Below are positions 21,991-34,991 of a DNA stretch of 64,000 nt, in pieces. Every line of letters starts with the position of its first letter. The stretch's first letter is position 1. The translations under genes were made by a program, and so were the position numbers. Where the stretch lies: the NCBI GenBank assembly GCA_022113835.1, contig JAILWY010000002.1, positions 1,962,501 to 2,026,500 on the forward strand. The letters run 5' to 3'. Origin of the DNA: Atopsyche davidsoni (lineage: Eukaryota > Arthropoda > Insecta > Trichoptera > Hydrobiosidae). Below the pieces are notes generated by a model that saw only the letters and a list, made by a program, of their open reading frames with translations, had not been told where the DNA came from and did no database searches.

Positions 21991-23125
21991 CCAGTCCAGG
22001 ACCCCAGTCCAGGATATTTCAGTTTATTTATTGAATCCCTCATTGTGCGCTTCAAAATCACTGTACTCCGAGAAATGGTGAACATAATCAAAAACGCAAA
22101 ATCGAATTTAATCATTTTTCTTATTCATCTTATGTTGAGTTCAATCGATGTACGAGTATATTATTAAACATATAAAGTATCAAAAATAATCAAGTGGTAG
22201 CTGAAATTGTTGTTATTTTCCTTTCGTTTGTATGATAATAGAAATGAGTCCGAAACCAGTACAATTTTATACAATAAATATAATTATGAGTGCTGAATTT
22301 TATAATACACGATTTGATTATGAAAGAAAACCTTTTTATATTTAAGGGCCTAAGTACCATACTCGAGTTTTTTTGATCATTTTCTGGTTCGTTTTGCGAG
22401 AAATCGACTGCACCAATCAAAAAAAATTTAAATGCAAAAAGTTAGATACATCCCTTCTTCCGAACAGAATTTTTTTTTTATTTCTTGTAAATATACTTTT
22501 AATATGATAAATAAGTGTATGAATTTGGAGATTCGTCATGTCCCTGTTCTAAGAGTCCTAAACATTAAAAAGTCTTTTTTAATTGGAATTAAAAGATATA
22601 TAAAATATAAACCCTGTGCGATTCATTGTTTTAAAAATTAAAAAAAAAATCTTTAAGAAACTGTGGTTTTGAAAAGTCGTCATTTTATCCAATTTTTCAA
22701 CATCTTCAAGATTTTATCTACCCTGAAAATGAACGTTAATTATATAATTAAAAAAAGATAAACATAATTTATAGTTTTTTTAATACTTTATAAAAAAATC
22801 AACTTTCGACATAGAAAAGTAAAGTGACAATTAAATTAATTAAATGACACGATTTCGCCAGGTAAAACGGTTCTTTTTTTATGGCAGACGGGGGATGGAC
22901 ACCAAGCAAGGTTAGGTAGCAAGACCCTTAACACTTAATTTCTAAATGACCAACAAATAAAAAAAAGAGACAAATAAGTGTAAGTTAAAAGTCCGAAACA
23001 TCAAATTTGATACACCGTGTATAAAATTATTATCTGCTAAACCAAGTCTCTGCAAGATTAACAAATAGTTATGATTTGCCTCGAATCTATTATATTTCAA
23101 GGGTGAGTCGAGAGTCGGAAGCCTG
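21991..23125. other. AT-rich non-coding DNA
   Basis: Nothing recognised. CCAGTCCAGGACCCCAGTCCAGG near 22000 is a local 13-bp direct repeat. Confidence 0.45.
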
Positions 23126-23129
23126 CCTT

Positions 23130-23410
23130 ACAATACAGCCTACAGTCGTGATCCTGAAACATCATATTTATGCATAGCGTTTTATAATACTTGGCCGGCT
23201 AGGTATTCGGGATGAGAGGGATACTCGGGAGCGGGGGATACGATGTTATTGCGGGATAGCCAGGCCGGGCTCAGGCCCAATAAAACGTCGGGCAATTTAT
23301 AAACCAATAACCATTAACATTATCGCGTGCGGGCAATGCGGCAGGGAACCCGCTTTTGGGGGCCGCGGATTTAGATCTACCTGAATCTTATTGCCAACAC
23401 GAATTACTAT
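23130..23410. other. GC-rich island, putative regulatory
   Basis: CpG-containing block with CCCAATAAAACGTCGGGC and AATTTATAAACCAATAACC. No ORF of note. Candidate non-coding element. Confidence 0.3.
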
Positions 23411-24275
23411 AAATATTTAATATCGTACTCAATTATACAAGATCAGAGCCTCGATCACACGTCCGCGAAATGAACGTTTTCCGAACAAAACAAGTAATCT
23501 TTACTATTCTGGATCATCAGCCAAAAAAATATTTCACCGTTTAAGTAATAATTTTGATGTGTACCCTCAACTGCATATAGTGACAGATTGGTAACAAACC
23601 ATGAAACCTTTTTTTGTAAACCCCAGAAAAACTTATAGTATCAACCGTTTCGTTTTGTGACCGTTATCTTGGACCTGTCTAACTAATTTAAATCAACTTT
23701 TTACCACTAACAGCTCTAAAATAGACACAAACCGTATATTAGAAGATGACATTTGCCAACTTTTGGCAAATGAGCGAAAACGTGATTTAAGTGTAAGCTA
23801 TTGGAATACATAAGTGATGATCTTTTTTCTACTTCAAAAATATATTTTTAATTTTCAAAGTTAGTTATTTTATTCATAGGCAATTAAAATTATTAAGTTT
23901 TATTTTTTACTCAGTTTTTTCCTATAAAACATATGAAAAATATACAAAATATTTTTTTCATTATTTTTCGTTCAATTAACACATAATTCCCTAACTCATC
24001 CCTAAAAACACCCTTAAAAATCATGCAGTTAAGGGTTAAGGGTGAATCTATCAACCGTTTTAGCATAATTATTTGTTAACCACACAATAGCTTGTTTTGA
24101 CTCCTTGAAATTGATGATATATCATTGAAAATAGTAGTTTTTTAAGTAGTGGTAGCAACCAATTACTTCCTATGTATAAATGAACCCAATAAATCTAAGA
24201 ATAGAACTAATAACAACAACAATAGACATTAACAACTTCTTGTATAATATATGTTTCGTGGAAATTATCACCACG
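23411..24275. other. AT-rich non-coding DNA
   Basis: Only a 10-bp perfect hairpin, CATTTGCCAA-ctt-TTGGCAAATG (23750-23772), stands out. Confidence 0.45.
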
Positions 24276-24280
24276 AGTAT

Positions 24281-24310
24281 TTTATATATATATATATATA
24301 TGTATATATT
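24281..24310. repeat. (AT)n microsatellite
   Basis: Short TATATA run. Confidence 0.8.
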
Positions 24311-24339
24311 AATAAATTACTAGAAGTTTTTGTCTCTTA

Positions 24340-24660
24340 GAGCAATCTTTCAAATCTCGTGCTCAGTAGCAGCATCCAGAGACCCTCCCAGAGGTTCATT
24401 TGTGCATTTGACGTATTTAAAAGTATTCACAGAGCCGTTCCCTCCAGTGGTTCGCTCCGTGATTTTTTATATTCCAGCGTCTGGGGTCAAGTCCGTCGTT
24501 TACGGAGCCCCGACCGAGTTTTACGATCCCTGCTCGAGAAAAAAAAATGTAAGCTTTGTCTCTGAATTTCTTCTGTCGAATATTTATTGTATTATGGACC
24601 ATTTCCGACAGCCATTCTCTGCGTTATTTTCTACCCCCGGTGTCCGATAATTCGCGATCT
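24340..24660. other. GC-rich island with 106-codon open frame
   Basis: An open frame (24330-24650, +) covers the island: M at 24330, then SLRAIFQISCSVAAS. Other frames on both strands are open too (24359-24565 plus, 24417-24602 minus), which is what a GC-rich island in stop-rich DNA gives by chance. No domain is recognised. I favour a non-coding element; a lineage-specific exon is possible. Confidence 0.3.
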
Positions 24661-26211
24661 CCTCCGCTTAATAAAATAAAATATTATAATCGATTTATGC
24701 TCGTAGCGATAAAAATAATATAGAAGTGTATTTTGTTGCTTGGTAAATAAGTTTTCGCGAATTTCGAGTAGCAAATGAGCCTGAACATAATAAATATAAA
24801 ATAAATCGACGTTATTCAATCACCTTAGACACAGTAATTTTGATGATGGTTTTTTTTTGGCTTGCATAACAAATCAAGCACAATCAACACCTTAATATAA
24901 AATATGAATAACCAATTAGCTAGGATATTACAAATATGTTTATTTCTTTACTATTATCGCTTTTTAAGGGATTCTTCTTCTCAGTCTTAAGAAAAAGGAG
25001 AACGTATTAACAAACATAATCTCTTATGAGATCAGCTCTAAATTTATTATTTGAATTTAATCAGGCTGTCGTGAATTTATAGTTTTACTTTGTATTTAAT
25101 AGTTCTTATCGAGTGTTTAAAAAACTACAGTTATAATGTAAAGATGTGTGTCTTCCTTGAAAGCTTTTTTTAGATATTAAAAAAGTTTTCAAATTATGTG
25201 TGTGCGTTGAATTCCACTTCAATGTTCACTTGTCTATATTGTTTTCAAGCCAAAGAGGTTTGATCAAAGTTAAACAATGCGTAATGAAAACTACGATTAA
25301 TTCAACGGATCAAACGTGCTCTCGTTTTCAAATAAAAATAGTTTTGCAATACTGTGTTTTTTTTTTAAATACAATCCCCTTGAAAACAAGGCTTTATTGT
25401 CAAATAAAAATATTATCATATAGCTAATAGAACGCTTCAAAAATACGAATATAAGTAATTAACTTATAAAATCTTCATTTTCCTTTTTTGATAAAAAAAT
25501 TATTAAAGGGTACAGTTTTGCCTAAAGCATATATTATAGAGTTTGCAAATGTAAATTTTCCTTATTCGTTTACTGTGTGGGCTAAAATTTATTCAAACAT
25601 ATTTTATTCATCAATCAAGTATCATTGATCATTAGTTGATATGATAACAGCGCTATCATTATTTCACATCAAACATTTACAGATTCCTGATTTAATGATA
25701 TTTCATAATATTATCCAAATACTTCAACCAACTGCGGTCTTTCAATTTCATGAATCTGATTATCTTTTTGTTTTTAGTTATGGACCTTTTTGAATGAAAA
25801 TATTATTAATAGGATTTCTCTTTGCGATTCTCCGAATTTACCAAATTTCTACTGCTATATAAAATATCTAGATCATTGGAATATACTTTATAATTTTCTA
25901 AAATACTTTTTAATGCTCTATTACTTTTCTTTCGTGTTCAAGGAGGCTTACTTATTTAAGAATGGTAAACAAGTTTTCAAATAAATAATTTTTGAACATC
26001 TACATAGACTTATAATTACAAAATAAATAAAAAAAATTACAACTGTTTTTTTATGAAATAAGCACGACTTAAACGATGAAATTTATTTAAAGTATTTTTA
26101 TGGTTGATTGGAATTTGAAACTTCTAAGAAACATCTTGCATCTTTTTTGATACCCGTACCAAATTTTGGTAATCTTTATAACCAATTAATTTTACTAACA
26201 ATTATTTTACA
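24661..26211. other. AT-rich non-coding DNA
   Basis: Nothing recognised. Confidence 0.5.
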
Positions 26212-26279
26212 CTGGTTAAAGATTATACATCGTCAGGCTGCTACAGCCAGGGATTATAGGTTCGAATCTTACTTACATC
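26212..26279 (+). repeat. Degenerate tRNA-like stretch
   Basis: B-box-like ATAGGTTCGAATCTT preceded by ACTGGTTAAAGATTATACATCG, a weak D-arm-like segment. Probably an old SINE head. A second, weaker B-box-like string (GGTGTTGGTTCAAATTTCC) is near 26500. Confidence 0.3.
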
Positions 26280-26743
26280 TCAAAAAAAATGTTTTATTTA
26301 GGCCTGTAATATTTATTGAATGTTCCAAATAAATTTACGTTTTCACTCATACAGATAAATTTTGTATGCGAAATTTAAATAATTAATTTACACGTGAAAA
26401 TACCAACGCAAAATAAACCTCCACCTGCTTCGATTAAAGTGACCTTAATAAAAGTAAAGAGTTATTTTTTCTCTTACTTATAGTGGTACAATAACTCAAG
26501 GTGTTGGTTCAAATTTCCCAAGTATCGATACACAAAAATTCGAAGATATTTTCTGTCGTTTTATATACACATAAGCGCGAATCGATAATCTATAAATTAA
26601 ATTGTTTTATTTGAACGTATGTTAAATTTTACGTGTATTTTAGCAGGAGTTTAGACTGGGAAGTTTCGTGTTCTCCCAATATTAGTATAAGGGATCGTGT
26701 AGAAAGTTGTAGTGGTAATTCTGTTATTATTGCAATACAAACA

Positions 26744-26887
26744 GTACAGATAAGCCTGAGAAGGGTGGGTTTGGTTGAATTATAAGCCCATTTGTTTGGA
26801 GGAAGAATCAGATAGGCTGCCTATATTAACCTAATGGCGCCGTATAATTTTATACACCCCCTCGTATTCAGGATTACTTATCTGTAC
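26744..26887. repeat. Short inverted-repeat element
   Basis: GTACAGATAAG at 26744-26754 and its exact complement at 26877-26887, with GC-richer sequence between and a second partial match (CCTGA / TCAGG) just inside. Could be a 144-bp MITE; no target duplication was recognised. Confidence 0.4.
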
Positions 26888-27222
26888 AAATCAATGCAGT
26901 GGAAATAAAACAACAGAATAAACTTACCGTTTACCAATGATTACTATTAGAAGCAAGTTAAAATATATGTATTAAGAAATATCGAAAGTATTTTATAGTA
27001 ATTATGTTCGTTATTTACCCTCGTGTTTGAAAAAATACTTAGTGGCCAAGATATTTATTTTATATTATGTTTGTCCCAAACAGTTTCAGTTGAAGCAGTG
27101 TGCAACAGCAAGTTTTTATTAATATTCATCTGAGTTACGTAGGTTTAGAGTTTGGCCTGCTTTCGTGCTACGTTATAGATACATTGACCTGAATAATTTT
27201 CAGATCCAGATTTTGTTTTCAG

Positions 27223-27360
27223 GCAATCGCTCCATCGGACAAACATACGATTTCTAACAATGCAAAACTACAGCCCATATCCGGGTGGACCTACATCGGA
27301 GCCTTCGCTGAAAAGGGAAAGCTGTATTTCCAGGAAGTCGAAACTGGATTCGTTTGCAAG
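27223..27360 (+). CDS. Candidate internal coding exon, unidentified gene
   Basis: A textbook acceptor (pyrimidine-rich ATTTTGTTTTCAG) ends at 27222, and the following sequence is open from its first base: GCA ATC GCT CCA. The frame reads AIAPSDKHTISNNAKLQP, then GWTYIGAFAEKGKLYF and QEVETGFVCK. Codon third positions in the middle are mostly C/G, unlike the AT-rich flanks. It stays open to a stop at about 27403. Possible donors are GTTAGC (27360) and GTGAAT (about 27375). A second frame with an ATG at 27260 (MQNYSPYPGGP...) is also open to 27363, so the frame is not certain. I do not recognise the protein. If real, the window lies inside a gene with very long introns. Confidence 0.4.
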
Positions 27361-27403
27361 TTAGCTGAAGCACGTGAATTTAACGTTTTTTTTATATATT
27401 GAC

Positions 27404-29165
27404 TAACACCTTCGTTTTCTCTTTGAAACTTTTATTTTTTTATGAACGTATTATTCATGGTGGTACAAATAGACACAAGTAAATGGTTTTCAATAAAAAA
27501 TAGCGTAGTTTATCAAACCCTCCAATTTAGGGTCTCGGGTTTGAATAAAGCTTGACTATATCTTTAATGCCTGAAAAATAAAATTATAAAATAATTTTTT
27601 AACTCGTCTTAAGAAAATGTTTCGTAAAGTTGACTGAGGAGTTGTCTTCCTTCCTTTTTTTTTATATAAAGTCTAAGTTTTCTCGCAGTAACGAGGGAGT
27701 CTGTAGTTCTAAATGCCAGTTTGTTTTCCTCTAGTAGACTAGTTTTTTTATCGCCTTTTTTATATGAAAACAGTTTGTTTCGCACAGAAATGTAAATTTA
27801 ATCATATTTTGAATAAAACAATGTAAACTTATTTATTAAATTCTCAGTAGCGGATAATGGTTTCTTTTGTCCATGCATATTTATTTCGTACTCGTGCTCT
27901 TGGACTTATTGTTACACATTTACTTAATCCCATTTATTTTGTCTTTTGAGTGTGCATTATATATTTTTTTAATAATTCACCCATGAAACTACAAAAAAAT
28001 TGTTCAAAAAATACTATTATAAATCATTATTGATTTATTGAATTTATTTTATCTAGGCGTGCGGGAGAATACAAGAGGAGATATTTTAATTAAAAACACA
28101 CATTTTTTATAAAGAAAATATAATTTATTTACTCTCTTCAGAATTCAATTATTGCCCAGGGTAGGTTTCTAAAATGGCGAAATTGCTTTCGGGAGAGATT
28201 TTCATTAAAAAATGAAACTATCAAAGTTTGAGGGTAATTGTCCTTTGTTCTAATTGAAAATGTATTTATGAACAATAAGTAAAGAAAACGAGGCTCGCAC
28301 CAACCCCTAGACATGAAAAATTAGAACTGGAAAGAAAGACAATAAAGTCAATGTCTGATATATTGTTATCGCTCTCAAGTTATTTTCTTTTTAATAACAA
28401 TAATCTCTCATTTTATCGTAATATATTTTTATTAAAAGATTTTATTTTTAACATTGTTACGTTTATTCTCGAACATATTTGTTCATGTGTGTTTTTAATG
28501 AAAAATCAATTTTTAAAAGGACTCGCTGATTTTAGAAAGCGCGAAATTCTCACAATCCAATGGGTGTTGTGTAAATAGTAAATATTAATATTTCGATATT
28601 AATATTTGTTCTAGTGAAAACGGAAGCATTTCAATATGAACGTAATGAAAGTGTGGTTGCACAGAATTGAAAATTTAATTATATTTCATAAATATTAATT
28701 AATATCACAGCGCGAGCGTTTCATTCTGAAAAATATTTGCCAAGGGACTTCTATTACTGTTTGTTTAAATAAAACTATGAACATTATCTTTAAATATAAA
28801 ATTAAGACAAAAAGCAGGATTTTACTTATTGGCTTAGTATAAATATTGGTTTTAAGCTTTCCAAATGAATCACCATAATATAAATTTAGTATTATTGATA
28901 AGGTGCTCTTTATTAAATCTATGCATATTTTTTCAGTTTAATATCTAAAAAAACCATGGAAAATGAATTTTGATTTAAAAACACCTAAAACAATATAAAT
29001 TCGAGTCAACAATCAACTTAAAAAGGCATAGATATATAAAATTGTATATATTTTTTTAATTAAATATATCGATTGAATATAAAAGTAAACTTTATTTAAT
29101 GAATTGTAGTATATGCCTTATGTGTTTGTGCATTATTTGATGAATGAATTTTTTTTTTTTTAGTT
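27404..29165. other. AT-rich non-coding DNA
   Basis: Nothing recognised. The 75-codon ORF at 28351-28578 (+) is hydrophobic AT-driven sequence. Confidence 0.45.
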
Positions 29166-29169
29166 ATTC

Positions 29170-29379
29170 ATGACAGATATCAAGTTTGGTATCACAAACA
29201 AGGATCAAACTCTTTCTATATCTTTAATGCAGCAAATGGACAATACACCCAATGCTCAGAGTCTAGTTCCACATACTTTTAAACGACAATTCACGAAACA
29301 CTTTGGCGGACAGAAAACACCGAGACGGGCAAGTTGCACGGCACAGGATGCGGCGAACAATGTGCCGAACATTCTGTAG
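29170..29379 (+). CDS. Weak coding candidate, unrecognised
   Basis: A 69-codon frame with ATG at 29170 directly follows a long T-run ending in AG (29161-29162), which could be a splice acceptor. It is polar and glutamine/asparagine-rich (MTDIKFGITNKDQTLS...). The 3' half (29300-29360) is GC-richer. No domain is recognised and no downstream donor is obvious before the TAG. Probably chance, listed because of the acceptor-like context. The stretch 29380-29779 shows nothing else. Confidence 0.15.
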   Translation: MTDIKFGITNKDQTLSISLMQQMDNTPNAQSLVPHTFKRQFTKHFGGQKTPRRASCTAQDAANNVPNIL

Positions 29380-29779
29380 TTTTCCAAAGCATCTTGCTTC
29401 GGGAAAGTTTTCAGTGGGAGTTATTAAACGATTCCGCTAAAATATGTTTTCAGCTCTCGACAAGTCTAAAAGGAAACGCTGGGAATTCGGAATCTTCCGA
29501 AATTGGAAATCTTGCGCTGGATTTTTACAACTTTGAATTTTCATTGCGTTTTATAATGCATATCCTGGCTTTGTGTTGTTCCGTTGAAGAAAAATATCTC
29601 CACGTGTTCTTGTCTTCCTTTTGGTTGAAAACTTCAAAGCTTTTTAACATAAAGTAAGAAAGAGTTTTATATAATGTTTAACCAAATCGGTTTCTTGTAT
29701 TAACATAGCAAAGAGTCGATTACTACAATGGATACATAAAAAGATAAGCAATAAGTTGATTTTTTCTCATCACTTAAAA

Positions 29780-30266
29780 CACTAGTTCCCAGTGGGGGTC
29801 AATATCGACCTCCAGGGGTCGATTTTAACCTGCAAGGGGTCGATGATAGCAAAAAATTAAATTGGGGGTCTACGAACTGTAAATGGGGGTTTACGAGAGC
29901 GGATCCCATTTAAGCCGGTCATCACCAAAATTTAAGCATTCCGTAAATGTCATAATTGAACACAGATTGAACCTATGTACTTACATAATAATGCTGTTAA
30001 TCCTGCATTATGGACTATCGCAAGTAGGTTTTTGATAGCTTTTCCATCTTCATACCACACGGAGAAGGGTTTCAATGCAGTTGTCAACCTTCTTACAAAA
30101 AAAAATAGTTATTCAATGTTTACATACCGACATAAAATATGGCGCACCTGTATATCAGATGTCAAAAATATATTTGAAGATGATGAATTTGCAAAAATTC
30201 AATATTAGCATGGCAGGGACAAAGGCCGTTAAAACAATCAAATGCTTTATGCAGGCTTCAACATGA
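29780..30266 (+). pseudogene. hAT transposase remnant (C-terminal dimerisation region)
   Basis: The frame around 30012-30100 reads RFLIAFPSSYHTEKGF, then NAVVNLLTKK. This is the hallmark of the hAT C-terminal dimerisation region in ZBED5/SCAND3-like transposases. A little downstream, another frame ends KCFMQAST-stop at 30264, resembling the family's usual QAHxSH terminus, so at least one frameshift separates them. Upstream, the element end CACTAGTTCCCAGTGGGGG at 29780 and repeated GGGGTCGAT blocks match hAT termini. The matching right end was not found. Only a fragment of the roughly 600-residue transposase survives and it is inactive. Confidence 0.7.
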
Positions 30267-31620
30267 TATTGTAAATTCATACAACCTGGGTTTGTCAATA
30301 ATATTTTATCTTAAATAAATTTTCTTTCGGCATATTTTTAAATTGAAAAAGTTTTCATGTGCTGCCTTGCGTGAAATAGTTTTTTTTTTTTTTTGAAGAA
30401 CCCAGATATTTTTTTTTTGTAATCCAAACCTTGTGCCCGTTGTAAAGGCCTACTCGGTACTTCAATATATTGGCAAAAAATCTAGCTCATAGCACAGTAA
30501 TTAGCTCGGCGGTGTGAATAGCATACTACTCGCTGGGCGGGCACGCATCGCGTAAGTACACCTATTTGCTTTTACATCTCCATCAAGAAACACAAAAAAA
30601 ACTAGAAGAAAAGAAAATAAATATGCCCAAGTTTCTTTTATTCCGCACAATTCATAATGTACCTTTACTTAAAAAAAGTAATTTGACATAAAAACAAGGA
30701 GTGTGTATTTTGTGGAATTTTTCCCCTGTCATTACAAAGTCGTTAGGCCAGGCTCGGCTGTGGACGCGGTGACCATATTTACAGGAAAATTGAAATGTTG
30801 ACGCTGAAACTGAAAAAAAATTTATTTTCATCCACCCTTTCTGCTATTTGGAAAAAAAATTCGCAACGATATCTCACTTTTTCAAATATTCAGCCCTCTT
30901 CAAATTTGCAAAAATATATAATGACATCGTTTCAATTGACCATCTTTATTTTTAGATAGTTGCAAATACTACACGTTTATACTTTTATAAAAAAATGTTT
31001 TTGTTTTCGAGGAAGTTTGGACGCTTAGAGGATTTGCGTTTTTTTTTATACTAATATGAACGAATATAATCTGAAGTCGTTTAGGTCTGACGAGTTACTT
31101 GTGTGCCAATATAGTTGACTAAAAATATGCCTCCCTGTGACGTCATTGTTACTAGATAAATAAACATTTCGGGATGCCTTGAATATATTAATTATATCAC
31201 TTTCTGGAAAAGCCACGATTGTCTCCTACAAAACGGGTTTCCGGTCACCACAACCATGAAATAATGAGAGGCTATGGCATTCTTGTGCGCCCCCAGCCGC
31301 TCTGTATTCCGGGTGGATGTACTACAAATATGCACGTTGATTATCCGAGTCTACTCAGCAATATTCAGTTTGTCGATAAGGGATGACCCACAATGGAGGA
31401 AGCCTTGGAATATCCGCCTGAAAGACCTCAGTAATGTTAATGATATGAAATTCTCAATTAATTCAGTAACCGCAGATAAGAATTGTTGTTAACTTTGCAC
31501 AATAACAAATAGACATCAACTACTTGACAAAATATCTCCTCAAATCTGGTTTGATATTTATTGAATGCTATCCACAAGATTATTTCTACTTGCGTTAAAA
31601 TATTAAATATAAGAATTAAC
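30267..31620. other. Non-coding DNA, nothing recognised
   Basis: AT-rich with small GC patches (30500-30560, 30745-30775, 31200-31330). No supported gene. Confidence 0.4.
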
Positions 31621-31690
31621 CACATGTTAATTTTTATCGGTGACCGGATTCGCAAAACTTTCACGATAGCATTATCAAACTTGGCGATGA
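31621..31690 (-). mobile_element. Hammerhead family 2 fragment, copy E
   Basis: Minus strand contains TTTGATAATGCTATCGTGAA, then AGTTTTGCGAATCCGGTCAC. This is the family core with CUGAUGA changed to UUGAUAA and GAAACC to GAATCC. Outer arms are missing. Confidence 0.5.
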
Positions 31691-31699
31691 GAAAAAAAA

Positions 31700-31980
31700 C
31701 AAAAAAAAAATTTACACTAATAATTCATAAAAGGCAATTTTGAAAAAATCATTTCTTAGAGAAAAAATTTACACTTATAATTCATAAGAGCCAGTTTTTA
31801 AAAAAAAATATTTTCACTTAAGTAATGAGGGCGATTTTTTAAAAAAAAAATTTCTTAAGAAAAAAAAAATTACTTATCCTTCATAAGAGCCAATTTTTGA
31901 AATAAAAAAATTGTTTATAATAAAAAAAAGATTTACACATATAATTAATAAGAGCCAATTTTTAAAAAAAAAATGAATTA
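31700..31980. repeat. Imperfect about 60-bp tandem repeat, A-rich
   Basis: Four to five units of AAAATTTACAC.TATAATTCATAAGAGCCAATTTTT(A)n, beginning near 31707, 31766, 31865 and 31930. Unit length varies because of A-runs. Confidence 0.7.
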
Positions 31981-32189
31981 CATTTTCGCTTGTATACATT
32001 CTCAGGCATATATTTTAAATACTCGAGGCAATCTTGTGAAAAGTTGTGTACGAACTAAACTCAATTTACCAACTTGATTAACCAAAGCGCCATTTATCAC
32101 AAAACTGAGATAAGAATTTATCATTCCAGTTGTGAATGTGTTTAATACAGTGTGAATTTCTATTAGCACTTAATTTAATGATATCTCCG

Positions 32190-32310
32190 GTAATCTGCGC
32201 TATACAGGGTGCCCACGCGGGACAGCAGAGTAACGGCCGGCGATACGTCACGGCGCATACAGCGTGGCCCGTGATGGATCACTCGCCCACAGCCATTCAT
32301 ATTTAAACAA
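32190..32310. other. CpG-rich island
   Basis: CpG-rich block starting with TACAGGGTGCCCACGCGGGA. The start resembles a Tc1/mariner-type terminus, but no partner end was found. It could equally be a regulatory element. Confidence 0.3.
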
Positions 32311-34913
32311 TCAAAGCTGCGCGTCTTGGAAGACCACACCACAAAACAACACTGTATGTTATTGGAGACATGTATGATAAACTAATCCGGTTTCGTTCTA
32401 ATATACCAAATAACTTATTGGAGACATAAATTATTTTTATTTTACTTCTTTAACCCATGCAGGTATATTGGTGTATACGAATTTCTTTTTCAAGATTTTT
32501 TCTTGTCACTCACAAACGTGTTGTCTTATTTAAGTGAATTTTTATTTAAACGTATTTTTAACATAGAAACAACACAGAATCTTAAACGACACAAATGAAG
32601 TATAACCGCACTCGTTTCTTTGATTACACTTCTGTTTATAGCTTTATATTAAATGAGATTACATTTCTAACAAACGCTAAATTCTCCTTAAAAATTATTT
32701 CATCCGGATTCAAGTTTCAGGTTTGTTACTCTTTTAGTACAAATATATAATATAAATGAAATAAAGCAAGACTTTAATATTACCTTAATAAATGAATACT
32801 AAAGTAATCGATATATGAGGTATAAGAATATAAATGAGTAATACAAAGGAAGAAATAGAAAAATTAGAATAAACTAATCACGATTTAAAAAAAATATTTT
32901 TTTTTCATGTAAATAAGTATATATATATATATATATGTTTTATTTAGTTTAAAAATATCCCTTGATGTAAAATATGCTGATAAATGATTTTCGTCATAAT
33001 ATATGTAGATATTGCGTTATATGTTTACCTTAAAATGGAACCGAATTCAATAATAAAAAAACAAGGCCAACGTGGAAAAATAATTTTTTTTTTACAAATA
33101 TTACTTACAGATCAGCTCTTTTTATCTTGTGTATCTTTTGGGTAAACATTTACATACAAACATCTTATAAAATTATTTGTTTATTTGATTTTTCTATTTT
33201 TATTACAACAGTGTAGGATTGTTTATTTTTTAAAACTACATTTATAATACCTGAATGCATGAATAAACGAATTTGAATTTTTATTGTCACCTGCATTTAA
33301 AAATCTTTATTGCACTGAGGTCCACAAAACTCATTTGCATTTGAAAATATATTATAATGAAAATGTTAATGATACAAACAGATTTTGAGTATGTTAATAA
33401 AAATGTACGGTTTCAAAAGCAAGTTTAATATTTTTATCACTTTGTTGTTTTTTGGGTGTTGAGCTGCTTAAATATTTCTGGAGGTAGAAACTACAAAATA
33501 ATCTCACAACAGAAGCTGCCAAAACCTACAAACACAATCAATACGAGTATATTGTAAACACTGTACCCCTAATTAATATACTGTTATTCGACTCCCCCGC
33601 CCCTTATATTACATTACACAAACTACGACTCGTATTAACACAGGATTAGTAACAAACTGATAAACTAATACAATAATGTCAGGTCACGAGGCTTTGTTGG
33701 AAGTTTTTCCGGAGGAATTATAATGAAAGTTAGAGCCTTATATCTGATGTCAGCACTGAGTACTCGAGATGGATTTACGCCGCGTTGAGCTGAAAACGTA
33801 TTTTTTGTGTGAATGTTTACTCCGTGGACATGATTAATTACTACAATTTATTTCCAAAGTAAAAGAGCACTTTGTTTCTGATATTATTATGAACAGTCGC
33901 AGGTTTATAACACTAGCGTGAGCTCTTGGATTTACGACATTAGGAATATGTATTTATTTGTTTAGCTTTGTCAAGAGTATGCCAAATGAAATGCTTTTAC
34001 ATTCTGGTATTTTATCATTATAAGTGAAAGCTCTTTTTCTTGTGGTAACAATTCAGACTTGGTTTATATGATATTCAATGCAACGTACACGCTTCATCGA
34101 GTTTTCAAATAATTATATGACACCAGAAATGTATATTTCTCGAGTAAATACTGAATCAAATACTTTGTAATTGTATCGCCATTCAAGACTTTTTCTTATA
34201 ATCTGTATTTAACGAGTAACAAAATTCGATTACTATACAAAAGAGCAACGAAAAACTAAATTTTAATGACCTGTATAACACTTTTTGTGGGGAGATAGGA
34301 TTTAAACATTAATATGTATGAGTGAGCTGAAGGTGTTTCAGAAAGTATCGCGTCGGTAGAAGCCTCGATTTTTTTAAGAAGGGAAGCAAAACAAAGAGCG
34401 ATTTCTGATAGTTTTTTTTTTATAAGCAATCCCGAAGAACGCCAAAATATTTACCTTAGATATTTTTTAAGAATTTCAAAAAATACTTAACCGTCTAGTA
34501 ATCCGGATTTTCTTAAGCAACGAAACCGGTTCGCATTAAAATAACATTAACGCGTGCTACAGATTGTGTACTGCGACTTCAATTTGAATAATTTTTTTGA
34601 CTAACACGTGTGTTTTAAGTAAAGGAGACTTCAATTTATTCTAAATCTTCAAATATATTAATAAACGATCTTATAACATCTTTTTTAATAGATAAAAATA
34701 CTTCTTTGTTTTATGTATTTTTATTATTTTTTTGTAGGTTGTAACAAAAAAAAATCTATGTATCTAAACTAGCAATTTATTCGTAATTTTATTCGTAACG
34801 ATGACTTAAACTTTCTCGATCTGCAATTTGTGATTATTGAGATTCTCTTTTATGTATAACTACTTGAAATTTTAATAGAAATCATCATCAACTAAGTTAA
34901 AATAGGCACGTGT
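32311..34913. other. AT-rich non-coding DNA
   Basis: Nothing recognised apart from an (AT)n run at 32916-32938 and a moderately GC patch near 33650-33800. Confidence 0.45.
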
Positions 34914-34991
34914 TTAAGATTCACCTGCCAAGACGGATATCGAACAAAGAATGCCGCGATTAAGAGTCATGAGACTAACTACTATATCATG
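34914..34991 (-). mobile_element. tRNA-Lys-like SINE head, copy 2
   Basis: On the minus strand: TATAGTAGTTAGTCTCATGA (A-box region), GACTCTTAATC (anticodon CTT in the loop), TTTGTTCGATATCC (B box), CTTGGCAGGTGAATC. Homologous to 2036-2112. Confidence 0.5.

Noticed and set aside
22990..23030. GATACACCGTGTATAAAATT as a Tc1-type terminus
   Set aside because: Only one possible end is visible and the palindromic ACACCGTGT core can occur by chance.
24330..24650. 106-codon ORF as a real protein
   Set aside because: Three frames on both strands are open over the same GC island and none has a recognisable domain.
29334..29657. 107-codon plus ORF after the weak coding candidate
   Set aside because: No motif, no splice signals, AT-driven second half, and another frame overlaps it.
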